Source: Hyphomicrobiales bacterium | GTDB taxonomy: Bacteria > Pseudomonadota > Alphaproteobacteria > Rhizobiales > Rhizobiaceae | Assembly (NCBI GenBank): GCA_900469475.1 | Contig: UBXG01000018.1 | Span: forward strand, 1 to 35,111 | DNA: 35,111 bases | Reading direction: 5' to 3' | Shown: in pieces, positions 23,020 through 31,092 of the stretch | How positions within the stretch are numbered: position 1 is the stretch's first letter | Layout of the letters: every line of letters begins with the position of its first letter | Translations under genes and position numbers: made by a program | Notes under the pieces: model-generated | Database searches by the model: none | Seen by the model: the letters and a program-made list of their open reading frames with translations, nothing else | What the model was told of the DNA's origin: nothing

Positions 23020-23901
23020 ATGGACTTCAAACGGCTGAGTTATTTTCTGGCGGTGGCGGAAGAGCTGCATTTCGGCCGGGCATCCGCGCGGCTCGGCATT
23101 GCCCAGCCCCCGCTCAGTCGCCAGATCGCTCAGTTCGAAAAGGAGATCGGCGCGGTCCTGTTTGATCGAAGCCGCAGCCAGATCAGGCTCACCCAAGCCG
23201 GCGAGCTGCTTCAGGAACGGGCAAAAGAGATACTCGAGCGCGTCGACCAGACGGAGCGCGAGGTGAGGCGCATCGGCGAGGGGGTGGCAGGCCGTCTTCG
23301 GATCGCCTTCGTCGGCACTGCCACGTTCGGTATCCTCCCCAACATCATCAAGGCGTTTCGACTCGCCCATCCAGACATCGAGCTGGCTCTCTCTGCCATG
23401 AACAATGCCGAGTTGCAGCGCGCACTGATCCAACGGGAGATCGACATTGCTGTCGCGCGTCCCGCGATCGAGGATCCGGAGCTGAAATCCGAGACGTTGA
23501 TCGAGGAGCCGCTGGTCCTTGCGCTGCCAGACATATACCTTGACGTTCAAGGTTCAATGAAACTGGAAGACCTGCGAGAAACGACGTTCGTGCTTTTTCC
23601 GCGCCGGCCGAGGCCAAGCTATGCGGACTACGTGCTCGACGTCTGCAAGCGGAACGGCTTCATCCCAGCTTCACAGGTCATGGCCCAGGACTTTCTGACT
23701 GCCATCAGTCTCGTCTCCGTCGGCGTGGGTGTGTCCATCGTTCCCCAGTCGGTGGCCCTCAACGAGCGGACCGGTGTCGTCTACCGGACTTTTGAAGGAT
23801 TCAATCCGGGCACCAAACTCTCGCTAAACTATCGACGCGACAATCGCTCTCCCCACCTGGTCAGGTTTCTGGCGCTCGCACGGAAGGTGGCCCGCATGTA
23901 G
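23020..23901 (+). CDS. LysR-family regulator of the CatR/BenM type
   Basis: Regulator of 293 residues. The DNA-binding helix-turn-helix is at the N-terminus (LSYFLAVAEELHFGRASARLGIAQPPLSRQ split over residues 5-35), and LFDRSRSQIRLTQAG follows. The effector domain (GRLRIAFVGTATFGILPNIIKAFRLAHPDIEL) is of the catechol-pathway type that senses muconates. GAGGGA precedes the ATG. As the last gene of the operon it probably activates its own transcript and the divergent monooxygenase gene, with the dyad at 18352-18367 a candidate site. Confidence 0.93.
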   Translation: MDFKRLSYFLAVAEELHFGRASARLGIAQPPLSRQIAQFEKEIGAVLFDRSRSQIRLTQAGELLQERAKEILERVDQTEREVRRIGEGVAGRLRIAFVGTATFGILPNIIKAFRLAHPDIELALSAMNNAELQRALIQREIDIAVARPAIEDPELKSETLIEEPLVLALPDIYLDVQGSMKLEDLRETTFVLFPRRPRPSYADYVLDVCKRNGFIPASQVMAQDFLTAISLVSVGVGVSIVPQSVALNERTGVVYRTFEGFNPGTKLSLNYRRDNRSPHLVRFLALARKVARM

Positions 23902-24062
23902 TTTCCAGACTCCTGGTGTTCCAGCCGGCATTTCCGTTTGCGCCTTCCCGATCTTTGCGGCGACCTGTTGGTCTAGACTCGTCAACACGGCTCGCGGGCG
24001 TCGGGCAAGTCTTCTGCTGTAGAGCGTATTGGCGAGGGACGCGGCTGGACAAGTTAGTGATT

Positions 24063-24989
24063 TTACGACAGAGCCTCCGCATATCGGATGATGCTCTGAT
24101 TTTGCACATTTTCGACCAATTCATCCGCACGCGATAAAAGCCGGCGGAGCAGCGGAGAGGGATTTGCCTCGTTGTATCCCAGAGTGAGATCAACCGTCGG
24201 CGGCACACCTTCCAGTGCTCTGGCAACGACGTTTGGTGCCAGCATATTCTGCGCATAGAGCGGGACAAGAGTAATTCCCCCCGTGGACGCGACGAGCGAC
24301 ATTGCCGACGATATATTCTCGCCTTCGTATCTTGCCTTGAGCACGATCCCCGCACTCGATGCGTAGTCCTCGATCGCAGCTTGCAATACCGGAGATGTTC
24401 TCGCGGAACTGACGTAAATTTCGCGGGCGAGATCTTCCGGCCGAATCTTTTTGCGCGATGCCAAACGGTGACTCGCCGGCAGCACGGCGAGCAGAGGCTC
24501 CTTCGCCAGCAATTTGAAGGATAGACCCAAGCTCTGTTTCTCGGGACGAAGGAAAGCTAGGTCCAACCTCCCGCGCATGAGAGCAAGAGCAAGCTCTGGA
24601 GAGGATAGACTACATAACGTGACTTCGGTCTCCGGCGCTTCCTCACGGATCATGCGCAATAGGTGAGGCAGCCACGTGACCTCTAGCCCAACTAGAAACC
24701 CCATGGCGATTGTGGGCCTTTTCGGCTCTGCCGTCCGTCGGGCGCCTTCGATCGCAGCCTCAACTTGCAGAAGTGCCAGCCGAGCATGATCCAGAAACAC
24801 CTTACCGGCGGCGGTGAGCGTCACGCCACGCGGCTGCCGCTCCAATAACTGAACGCCGACTTCAGATTCGAGGTCGCGAATTTGCCGGCTCAACGACGGC
24901 TGCGAGGTGTTCAGTCGCCGCTGGGCGGCGGTCAACAAGCCGCCCTCCTCGGCAACCGCAATGAAGTAGCGCAAATGCCTCAGTTCCAT
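24063..24989 (-). CDS. LysR-family regulator divergent from a haloperoxidase-type hydrolase
   Basis: Regulator of 308 residues. The helix-turn-helix is MELRHLRYFIAVAEEGG, then LTAAQRRLNTSQPSLSRQIRDLE, a typical LysR start. The effector domain begins near residue 92 (PTIAMGFLVGLEVTWLPHLL). It is not very similar to the LysR encoded at 23020. It faces the hydrolase gene across about 160 bases, with a long palindrome 10 bases from its own start codon, so it probably controls that gene and itself. It converges with the aromatic operon and is not obviously part of it. Confidence 0.93.
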   Translation of the reverse strand: MELRHLRYFIAVAEEGGLLTAAQRRLNTSQPSLSRQIRDLESEVGVQLLERQPRGVTLTAAGKVFLDHARLALLQVEAAIEGARRTAEPKRPTIAMGFLVGLEVTWLPHLLRMIREEAPETEVTLCSLSSPELALALMRGRLDLAFLRPEKQSLGLSFKLLAKEPLLAVLPASHRLASRKKIRPEDLAREIYVSSARTSPVLQAAIEDYASSAGIVLKARYEGENISSAMSLVASTGGITLVPLYAQNMLAPNVVARALEGVPPTVDLTLGYNEANPSPLLRRLLSRADELVENVQNQSIIRYAEALS

Positions 24990-24998
24990 CCGGTCCTC

Positions 24999-25019
24999 GC
25001 TATACCTTTAAGGCATAGC
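24999..25019. promoter_or_regulatory. 21-base near-perfect palindrome in the LysR/hydrolase intergenic region
   Basis: Arms GCTAT and ATAGC enclose CCTTTAAGG; nine of ten base pairs match around a central T. It lies 10 bases upstream of the LysR ATG and 134 bases from the hydrolase start. LysR sites are commonly of this interrupted-palindrome kind. Operator function is inferred. Confidence 0.6.
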
Positions 25020-25152
25020 TCGAACATACAAGGTATTTGTCTTTGATATAAGGGGAGATTTAGTTGACGTCGCAATTTTGGGATATGATCAAACGCGCCT
25101 CAATGGAGGTATTTCCCAATCAACTGTGTCCAATCGGAGAAGGAGCGACTCG

Positions 25153-25971
25153 ATGCCTACAATCACTACCGCAGACGGCGTAAACATCTTCTACAAGGAC
25201 TGGGGCTCAGGCCAGCCGATCGTTTTCAGCCATGGCTGGCCGCTCTCAGCGGACGACTGGGATGCCCAGATGACCTTCTTCCTTAGCCACGGCTATCGGG
25301 TAATCGCTCACGACCGGCGCGGCCACGGCCGGTCCGACCAGCCCGGCACCGGCAACGACATGGACCATTGGGTTGCAGACCTCGCGACCCTGACCGAGCA
25401 CCTCGACCTGCGCGATGCGATCCACATCGGCCACTCGACTGGTGGTGGTGAGGTGGCTCGCTACGTCGCCCGCCACCAGGAGCGCGTCGCGAAGGCCGTC
25501 CTGGTGGCCTCCCTGACGCCGAACATGTATCGGAGCGAGAACAATCCCGCCGGTCAGCCGCCGGAATGGTTCGAAGCGATCCGTGCAGGCGTGCTGGGCA
25601 ACCGGGCAGAGTTCTTCCGCTTCGTCCCCGAGAATCCGTTCTATGGCTACAATCTGGATGGGGCCAAACCTTCGGAGGCAGTGATTGCGAACTGGTGGCG
25701 TCAGGGCATGGCCGGCGGCGCCTTGGCACACTACGCAACTATCGACTCCTGGCTCGAGGATTATACTGAAGACCTCAAGAAGATCACCGTGCCGGTGCTG
25801 GTGATGCATGGCGAGGCCGATCAGGTCGTCCCTTTCGCAAGTTCCGTGCCGCGTGCGGTCGATCTGCTCAAGAACGGGTCGCTGAAAACCTACCCCGGCT
25901 ACCCCCATGGCATGCTGACCACGCATGCGGATGTCCTCAACCCCGACCTGCTCTCGTTCATCAAATCTTGA
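25153..25971 (+). CDS. Cofactor-free haloperoxidase/arylesterase-type alpha/beta hydrolase
   Basis: Enzyme of 272 residues close to non-haem chloroperoxidases: FSHGWPLSADDWDAQM near 26, HDRRGHGRSDQP near 53, nucleophile Ser95 in HIGHSTGGGEVARYVARH, Asp223 in HGEADQVVPF and His252 in YPGYPHGM. These motifs are nearly textbook for the family, which acts as esterases or perhydrolases. A frame open from 25078 is longer, but GAAGGAG before the ATG at 25153 and the usual MPTITTADGVNIFYKDWG start decide it. It is divergent from a LysR gene and ends before a strong hairpin at 26013. Confidence 0.93.
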   Translation: MPTITTADGVNIFYKDWGSGQPIVFSHGWPLSADDWDAQMTFFLSHGYRVIAHDRRGHGRSDQPGTGNDMDHWVADLATLTEHLDLRDAIHIGHSTGGGEVARYVARHQERVAKAVLVASLTPNMYRSENNPAGQPPEWFEAIRAGVLGNRAEFFRFVPENPFYGYNLDGAKPSEAVIANWWRQGMAGGALAHYATIDSWLEDYTEDLKKITVPVLVMHGEADQVVPFASSVPRAVDLLKNGSLKTYPGYPHGMLTTHADVLNPDLLSFIKS

Positions 25972-26012
25972 CGACATCCACCGGACCGCGGCCGTCATCC
26001 ACGACAGAGGAT

Positions 26013-26039
26013 CTGTCCCCCGGCGCTGCCGGGTGACAG
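26013..26039 (+). terminator. Hairpin downstream of the haloperoxidase-type gene
   Basis: CTGTC at 26013-26017 pairs with GACAG at 26035-26039, and CCCGGC with GCCGGG inside (loop GCT). One mismatch interrupts 12 pairs. It begins 41 bases after the stop. No T-run follows, so termination may be rho-assisted. Confidence 0.5.
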
Positions 26040-26386
26040 CTGTTGGCGCTGGCACGTGGAGCCATCCCGAACTGTGCTTCCGGCCTTTAGGTAACCTCAG
26101 GCAAACCGGAAGGCTGGCGGAATTCCGCTCCCTACTTTCTACTGATGTAATATGCATCAGGGCGACGAATTATTTTTTCTCGCCTGCTTTAACAACTCCC
26201 AAGGAAATCTAAGCGTTCAAGGCGTATGTGGTCGCGAGAGGCTCAGTGTGCGTTATTCCGCGAAGAATTAGGCGCGCCATTGCTCGAAAGCGCCAACTGG
26301 GCACGCACGGTACCGCTATCCATGTCCCTAGACAGACGCGGAGGGCTGGCGTTAAGCTCTGGCTTTGTAACGGCGATACCAGAACC
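26040..26386. other. Intergenic region before the XRE-cupin gene
   Basis: No convincing gene. A short dyad, CTGATG (26142-26147) with CATCAG (26155-26160), sits within AT-richer DNA and could be a regulator site. The XRE frame is open back to 26228, but the amino acids before 26387 are not family-like. Nothing else was recognised. Confidence 0.4.
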
Positions 26387-27007
26387 ATGAACATGATTGG
26401 ATCCCCCGGGAAATCGGGAGAAGACAACGAGGAAAAGATACTGACCAATCCGGCGCGGCTTGGAGGCCGTCTGAGGCTTGCCAGGCAAACCCGGGGCTTG
26501 ACACTCAAGGCTCTCGCCCTGGCTGCGGATTGCTCTGAAAGCCTGCTATCGAAAATTGAAAACGGCAAGGCTTCGCCCTCGTTGCCTATGTTGCATAGAC
26601 TTGTCGGTGTTCTGGGTACGAATATTGGCTGGATGTTCGAGGAGGCCGACGGTGAAGAGGGCATTGTCTTCCGTTCCGGGACGAGGCCATTGATTGGACT
26701 CGACCCTTTGCGTAGAGGGGAAGGCATCTCTCTCGAACGGATAATCCCCTATTCGCAAGGTCATCTGCTTCAATGCAACATCCACCATATCGAGGCTGGT
26801 GGCCAAAGCGCCGGGCCGATCCAGCATGTCGGCGAGGAGGTTGGATACGTTCTTGCAGGCGAAATCGAACTTATGGTCGGCGAACGGACATTCCGGCTTT
26901 CCGTCGGCGACAGCTTCGTCTTCAACTCCGAACTGCCCCATTGGTATCGCAATGTGGGAGCGGAGCGCGCAAGCATTTTCTGGGTCAATACGCCGGCGAC
27001 CTTCTAG
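26387..27007 (+). CDS. XRE-family regulator with C-terminal cupin domain
   Basis: Regulator of 206 residues. The HTH_3 domain is about 23-85 (LGGRLRLARQTRGLTLKALA, CSESLLSKIENGKASPSLPMLHRL). The cupin sensor domain is about 115-205 and includes HVGEEVGYVLAGEIELMVG and SELPHWYRN. The start at 26387 is the best guess: the ribosome site is weak and the next ATG is two codons on. It is 121 bases upstream of the ribose-type transport operon in the same direction, and two tandem palindromes on that promoter make it the likely local repressor. The ligand would be a product or substrate of that operon. Confidence 0.9.
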   Translation: MNMIGSPGKSGEDNEEKILTNPARLGGRLRLARQTRGLTLKALALAADCSESLLSKIENGKASPSLPMLHRLVGVLGTNIGWMFEEADGEEGIVFRSGTRPLIGLDPLRRGEGISLERIIPYSQGHLLQCNIHHIEAGGQSAGPIQHVGEEVGYVLAGEIELMVGERTFRLSVGDSFVFNSELPHWYRNVGAERASIFWVNTPATF

Positions 27008-27057
27008 CGCCGCCACTGTCCTGAAAACGAACTCGCGATCATCTTCAAAACCACCAA

Positions 27058-27096
27058 TTCAAGTTGCTTGACAATTATTCAAGTTACTTGAATACT
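27058..27096 (+). promoter_or_regulatory. Promoter with tandem palindromic operators for the ribose-type operon
   Basis: TTGACA (27068-27073) and AATACT (27091-27096) are 17 bases apart, a plausible sigma-70 promoter. TTCAAGTTGCTTGAC (27058-27072) overlaps the -35 and TTCAAGTTACTTGAA (27078-27092), a perfect 15-base palindrome, overlaps the spacer and the start of the -10. The copies begin exactly 20 bases apart, about two helical turns, so a dimer on each could touch. It lies 33 bases before the binding-protein start. Repression by the XRE-cupin protein upstream is the likely reading. Confidence 0.7.
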
Positions 27097-27128
27097 CCCC
27101 TTGCAATCCAAAAACATGGGGAACGATC

Positions 27129-28070
27129 ATGCATCTCAAGAAATACCTGTTCGGCTGCGCGATTGGCGCAACCGTCGCAATTGCCTGCAGTGCCGGCGCC
27201 GCGATGGCGAATACGCTGGCTCTCGTGACGATCAACCAGCAGGCTCTCTTCTTCAACCAGATCAATGACGGCGCCAAGGAGGCGGCAAAGAAAGCCGGCG
27301 CCGATCTCGTCATATTCAACGCCAACAACGTGCCCAGCGCGCAAAATGACGCCATCGAAAACTACATCACCCAGAAAGTCGACGGCATCATATTGGTCGC
27401 CATCGACGTAAACGGCGTGAAGCCTGCAATCTCCGCCGCCAAGAAGGCCGGCATTCCGGTCATCGCTATCGATGCACAGATTCCGAACGGCGACAACATC
27501 GCCTTCGTAGGTGTCGACAATACCAAGGCGGGGGAGGAGATCGGCAAGTTCTATTCCGATTACGTTAAGGACAAGATGGGCGGCAGCGCCAAAGTCGGCG
27601 TCGTTGGCGCACTCAATTCCTTCATCCAGAATCAGCGTCTTGATGGTTTCAAGGCGGCGGTAAAGGCCGGCGGCCAGAAGGTCGACTTCCTCGATACCGT
27701 GGACGGTCAGAACGTCCAGGACGTCGCGCTCAGTGCGGCGGAAAATCTCATTACCGCCAATCCCGATATGACGACGCTGTATGCGACCGGCGAGCCGGCA
27801 CTCCTCGGCGCCGTTGCGGCCGTCACCAGCCAGGGTAAAACAGGCAATGTGAAGGTCTTCGGCTGGGATCTGACCAAGCAGGCGATCGAAGGGATCGATC
27901 AGGGTTGGGTGACAGCCGTTATCCAGCAGGATCCGGCCGGCGAAGGCAAGGCGGCCGTCGAAGCGCTCGTCAAGGTGAAAAAGGGCGAGAAGATCGATCC
28001 GATCATCAATGTGCCGGTATCCATCGTCACCAAGGAAAATGTCGACAAGTTCCGGGGCATGTTCAAATAG
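27129..28070 (+). CDS. Ribose-type ABC transporter substrate-binding protein
   Basis: Periplasmic receptor of the RbsB class (Peripla_BP_4), 313 residues. The signal peptide ends near residue 27 (AGAAMA, then NTLALVTINQQALFFNQIN). The fold shows AGADLVIFNANN, VDGIILVAIDVNGVKPAISAAKKAGIPVIAID, and NIAFVGVDNTKAGEEIG in turn. GGGGAACGATC precedes the ATG. It heads the plus-strand operon behind a promoter with two operators and is followed by a strong stem-loop. The class binds sugars, nucleosides or autoinducers; downstream enzymes hint at a phosphorylatable or ureido compound. Confidence 0.93.
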   Translation: MHLKKYLFGCAIGATVAIACSAGAAMANTLALVTINQQALFFNQINDGAKEAAKKAGADLVIFNANNVPSAQNDAIENYITQKVDGIILVAIDVNGVKPAISAAKKAGIPVIAIDAQIPNGDNIAFVGVDNTKAGEEIGKFYSDYVKDKMGGSAKVGVVGALNSFIQNQRLDGFKAAVKAGGQKVDFLDTVDGQNVQDVALSAAENLITANPDMTTLYATGEPALLGAVAAVTSQGKTGNVKVFGWDLTKQAIEGIDQGWVTAVIQQDPAGEGKAAVEALVKVKKGEKIDPIINVPVSIVTKENVDKFRGMFK

Positions 28071-28081
28071 CCCCCGCATCT

Positions 28082-28120
28082 CGTCACGTCATGGTCGATC
28101 GGATCGCATCGACCGTGACG
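28082..28120 (+). repeat. Stem-loop between binding-protein and ATPase genes
   Basis: GGTCGAT (28093-28099) pairs with ATCGACC (28108-28114), and CGTCAC (28082-28087) with GTGACG (28115-28120) extends it past a five-base bulge, 13 pairs in all. It begins 11 bases after the binding-protein stop. As with the hairpins at 1076 and 7155, it follows a binding-protein gene directly and has no U-tract. Confidence 0.65.
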
Positions 28121-28164
28121 TTGTGGCATCATGGCCGAGGCCATTTCCGCAAGGCAGCACTGAT

Positions 28165-28962
28165 ATGACAACCGTTGATACCTACCGCGTCAGGATGACC
28201 GGTATTTCCAAACGCTATGGCACGATGCAGTCATTGGACAATGTATCGTTGACCCTGAAGCCGGGCGAGGTTCTTGGTCTCGTCGGCGACAACGGCGCCG
28301 GCAAATCGACCTTGAGCAAGGTTCTTTCGGGCGCGGTGATCCCGGATTCGGGAACGATCGAGATCGACGGAAAACCAGTTTCCTTTGCCTCGCCCGCCGA
28401 TGCGCGCGCCGCGCATCTCGAGATGGTCTACCAAGATCTATCCCTTTGCGACACCGTCGATGTGGCAGGAAATCTCTTTCTGGGGCGTGAGCCGAAATGG
28501 AAGCTTGCGGGCGTTCCAATCCTCGACAAGAAGACCATGCATGAACGGGCGCGCCATATGCTGGACGGGCTCGGGATCGTCATTCCGGACACGCATCTGA
28601 AGGTCGAGAATCTCTCAGGCGGCCAACGCCAATCCATCGCGATCGGACGTGCGGCGTCATTCAATCCTTCGGTCCTGATCATGGACGAGCCGACGGCTGC
28701 CTTGGCAGTTGCTGAGGTCGAGGCGGTGCTGGAGCTCATCCGCACGGTCAGCGGCCGCGGCGTCAGCGTCATTCTGATTACGCATCGGCTGCAGGATCTC
28801 TTTCTCGTCTGCGATCGCATCCAGGTGATGTATGAGGGTCAGAACGTCGCCGAGCGCCTCATCGCCGAAACGAATATCGAAGAAGTCGTCAACCTGATCG
28901 TCGGTCGCAAGTTCTCCGCGCGCTCGGCCGGCCAGCATACCGAGCGAGGCGCTTCCATATGA
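28165..28962 (+). CDS. Ribose-type ABC transporter ATP-binding protein, single-domain
   Basis: ATPase of 265 residues: Walker A GDNGAGKST at 41-49, signature LSGGQRQSIAIGRA at 150-163, Walker B VLIMDEPTAAL at 170-180. Many sugar transporters of this class (RbsA, XylG) use about 500 residues with two ABC domains; this one has one domain, so two copies would form the dimer, as in the FrcA type. The frame is open from 28009, but MTTVDTYRVRMTGISKRYG at 28165 is the family-like start. The last four bases overlap the permease. Confidence 0.92.
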   Translation: MTTVDTYRVRMTGISKRYGTMQSLDNVSLTLKPGEVLGLVGDNGAGKSTLSKVLSGAVIPDSGTIEIDGKPVSFASPADARAAHLEMVYQDLSLCDTVDVAGNLFLGREPKWKLAGVPILDKKTMHERARHMLDGLGIVIPDTHLKVENLSGGQRQSIAIGRAASFNPSVLIMDEPTAALAVAEVEAVLELIRTVSGRGVSVILITHRLQDLFLVCDRIQVMYEGQNVAERLIAETNIEEVVNLIVGRKFSARSAGQHTERGASI

Positions 28963-29972
28963 CCATGACATCCTCTCACGCCCAAACCAGCCCGTCGTCC
29001 CGGCTGCGCAAGGCTCGCCTTTATGACAAGGCGATAGCCAATGGCGGCATCGTTTCGATCGCCCTGTTTTTCATCGCGGTCTGTATTTTCTTCTCCGTCT
29101 TTACAAACGTTTTTCTGACGGCTCCCAATCTCTTGAACGTGGTCAGACAATCCGCCCCCTTGTTGATCGTGGCGGCGGCCATGACTTTCGTCATCACGAC
29201 AGGCGGTATCGATCTTTCGGTCGGATCCGTATTGGCCCTTGCCGCAACGCTTTCGGCCGCCTGCCTTCAGGCTGGAATCGCGTGGCCGATTGTCGTCGTT
29301 CTGATGATGCTTCTTGGGGCGGCGACCGGATTAATCCAGGGATATTTCATCGCCTATGAGCGGATCCCCGCCTTCATCGTCACGCTGGCTGGACTATCGG
29401 TCATCAGGGGCCTGGCACTGCTTATCACCGGTGGCTACTCGATTCCGGTCGATCCGCAGAGCCCGTTCACCGCGATCGGCCAAGCCTGGTTCGTTGGCAT
29501 TCCTGCCCCCGCGATCATCGCGATCGTTGCCCTCTTCGCGGCCTATATCGCCTTCAACGAAACGCCCTTCGGCCGCTATGTCACCGGTATCGGTGCCAAT
29601 GCCGAGGCGGTGCGCCGCGCCGGGGTCAACACGCGGCGCGTCACCCTATTCGTCTATGTGATATCGGGTGTCGCAGCCTCCATCGCCGGCATCATCCTTG
29701 CCGCGCGCCTGGGTTCCGGCTCCTCAAATGCCGGGCAAGGCTTCGAGCTTGATGTCATTGCCGCGGTTGTCCTGGGCGGTACGAGCCTGTTCGGCGGGCG
29801 CGGTTCGGTCGTCGGAACGGTGCTCGGCGCTTTGACCGTTGCCGTTATCGCCAACGGCCTGATCCTTTCGCACATGTCGCCCTTCTTCACGCCGATCGTA
29901 ACCGGGGTGATCATCCTCGTGGCGATCTGGTTGAACTTCCGCCTTTTCAAGGGCGCGGCAAGGGGCCGCTGA
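28959..29972 (+). CDS. Ribose-type ABC transporter permease
   Basis: Membrane subunit of 337 residues, RbsC class. Many hydrophobic segments are seen, from ANGGIVSIALFFIAVCIFF on. The family motif TGGIDLSVGSVLALAATLSA is near 88-107, and IGANAEAVRRAGVN and VLGGTSLFGGRGSVVGTVLGAL follow. The start overlaps the ATPase stop by four bases. Since only one permease gene is present, it probably works as a homodimer, as in ribose and xylose importers. Confidence 0.93.
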   Translation: MTMTSSHAQTSPSSRLRKARLYDKAIANGGIVSIALFFIAVCIFFSVFTNVFLTAPNLLNVVRQSAPLLIVAAAMTFVITTGGIDLSVGSVLALAATLSAACLQAGIAWPIVVVLMMLLGAATGLIQGYFIAYERIPAFIVTLAGLSVIRGLALLITGGYSIPVDPQSPFTAIGQAWFVGIPAPAIIAIVALFAAYIAFNETPFGRYVTGIGANAEAVRRAGVNTRRVTLFVYVISGVAASIAGIILAARLGSGSSNAGQGFELDVIAAVVLGGTSLFGGRGSVVGTVLGALTVAVIANGLILSHMSPFFTPIVTGVIILVAIWLNFRLFKGAARGR

Positions 29973-29974
29973 GC

Positions 29975-31066
29975 ATGATGGATCATCTCTTTGCCGAGGG
30001 GGCCAGACCGCGTCATGCCATTGGCGTTCACACCGGATGCGCAATGACCGTGCTCGGCCCCATTGCGGTCGCCGATATGGGCGTGACGCTCATGCATGAG
30101 CACATCTTCCTGGATGGAGCGATCTCATGGAAATGTCCTTGCCATCCTGACGAAAAGGCGATCGCCGAACAGCCGGTTGGAATAGAGATCATCGGCGAGT
30201 TGCGGATGAACCCCTATATGAACCGCGACAACGTCTCGCTGGACGATCAGGATCTCGCCCTTGCCGAGCTTTCTCGCTTCCAGAAGCTTGGTGGCCATAC
30301 CGTTGTGGAAACCACCAACTTTGGCATAGGGCGCAATCCTGAACAGTTGCGCCGTATCGCCCGCATGTCCGGCCTTAAGATCATCATGGGAACCGGCTTC
30401 TATCTCGAGCATACGCATCCCCTGTGGCTGAAGGACATGGATCTGGACGAGGTCACCGCCTTCATCGTCAACGACGTCGGTGGTGGCGAAACCCAGCCAG
30501 ACATCATGGCAGGCATCATCGGTGAGGTCGGCGTCAGCAAGGACTTTACGGCCCAGGAGCAAAAATCCCTGAGGGCATCGGCGCGAGCCTCGCGGTTGAC
30601 CGGCCTGCCATTATCCATCCATTTGCCGGGATGGGAGCGCCTTGCCCATCGGGTGCTGGATGTGGTCGAGGAAGAAGGCGCGGATCTTCGTCACACCGTG
30701 CTCTGCCACATGAACCCCAGTCATAACGATCTTCAATATCAAAAGAGCCTGGCGCAACGCGGTGCTTTCCTGGAATATGACATGATCGGCATGGATTATT
30801 ATTACGCCGATCAGGATGCTCAATCGCCATCGGACGAGGAGAACGCAAGGGCGATCAGAGCGCTCGTGGAGCTGGGCTTTGCCGATCGGCTGCTTCTGTC
30901 TCAGGACGTCTTTCTCAAGATCATGCTGACCCGTTACGGCGGCTTCGGCTATGGCTATATTCTCAAGCATTTCCTGCCGCGACTGAAGCGCCACGGTGTC
31001 GATCAGCAGGCAATCGACCAAATGCTGATCACCAATCCCCAATCGGTATTTTCCGCCTCGGCCTGA
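29975..31066 (+). CDS. Phosphotriesterase-like metal-dependent hydrolase
   Basis: Amidohydrolase-superfamily protein, 363 residues, close to phosphotriesterase homology proteins and lactonases. Metal ligands visible: His41 and His43 in MHEH, bridging Glu184 in GEVGVS, His216 in LSIHLPGW, His245 in VLCHMNPSH, Asp311 in LLLSQDVF. The bridging residue is Glu rather than the carboxylated Lys of the classical enzyme, as in PHP-type members. Three ATGs lie near the start; I used the first, two bases after the permease stop. Lactone, phosphoester or carboxylate-ester hydrolysis is plausible. Confidence 0.92.
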   Translation: MMDHLFAEGARPRHAIGVHTGCAMTVLGPIAVADMGVTLMHEHIFLDGAISWKCPCHPDEKAIAEQPVGIEIIGELRMNPYMNRDNVSLDDQDLALAELSRFQKLGGHTVVETTNFGIGRNPEQLRRIARMSGLKIIMGTGFYLEHTHPLWLKDMDLDEVTAFIVNDVGGGETQPDIMAGIIGEVGVSKDFTAQEQKSLRASARASRLTGLPLSIHLPGWERLAHRVLDVVEEEGADLRHTVLCHMNPSHNDLQYQKSLAQRGAFLEYDMIGMDYYYADQDAQSPSDEENARAIRALVELGFADRLLLSQDVFLKIMLTRYGGFGYGYILKHFLPRLKRHGVDQQAIDQMLITNPQSVFSASA

Positions 31067-31092
31067 AGGTCGGGTGCATTCAAGGAGCAGAC

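Noticed and set aside
22096..23550. Open frame of 484 codons on the minus strand
   Set aside because: It lies antisense to the hydrolase and LysR genes, which have clear motifs, ribosome sites and family-length proteins; the antisense product shows no family pattern.
27084..28079. Open frame of 331 codons on the minus strand
   Set aside because: Antisense to the ribose-type binding-protein gene and covers its promoter; no family pattern.
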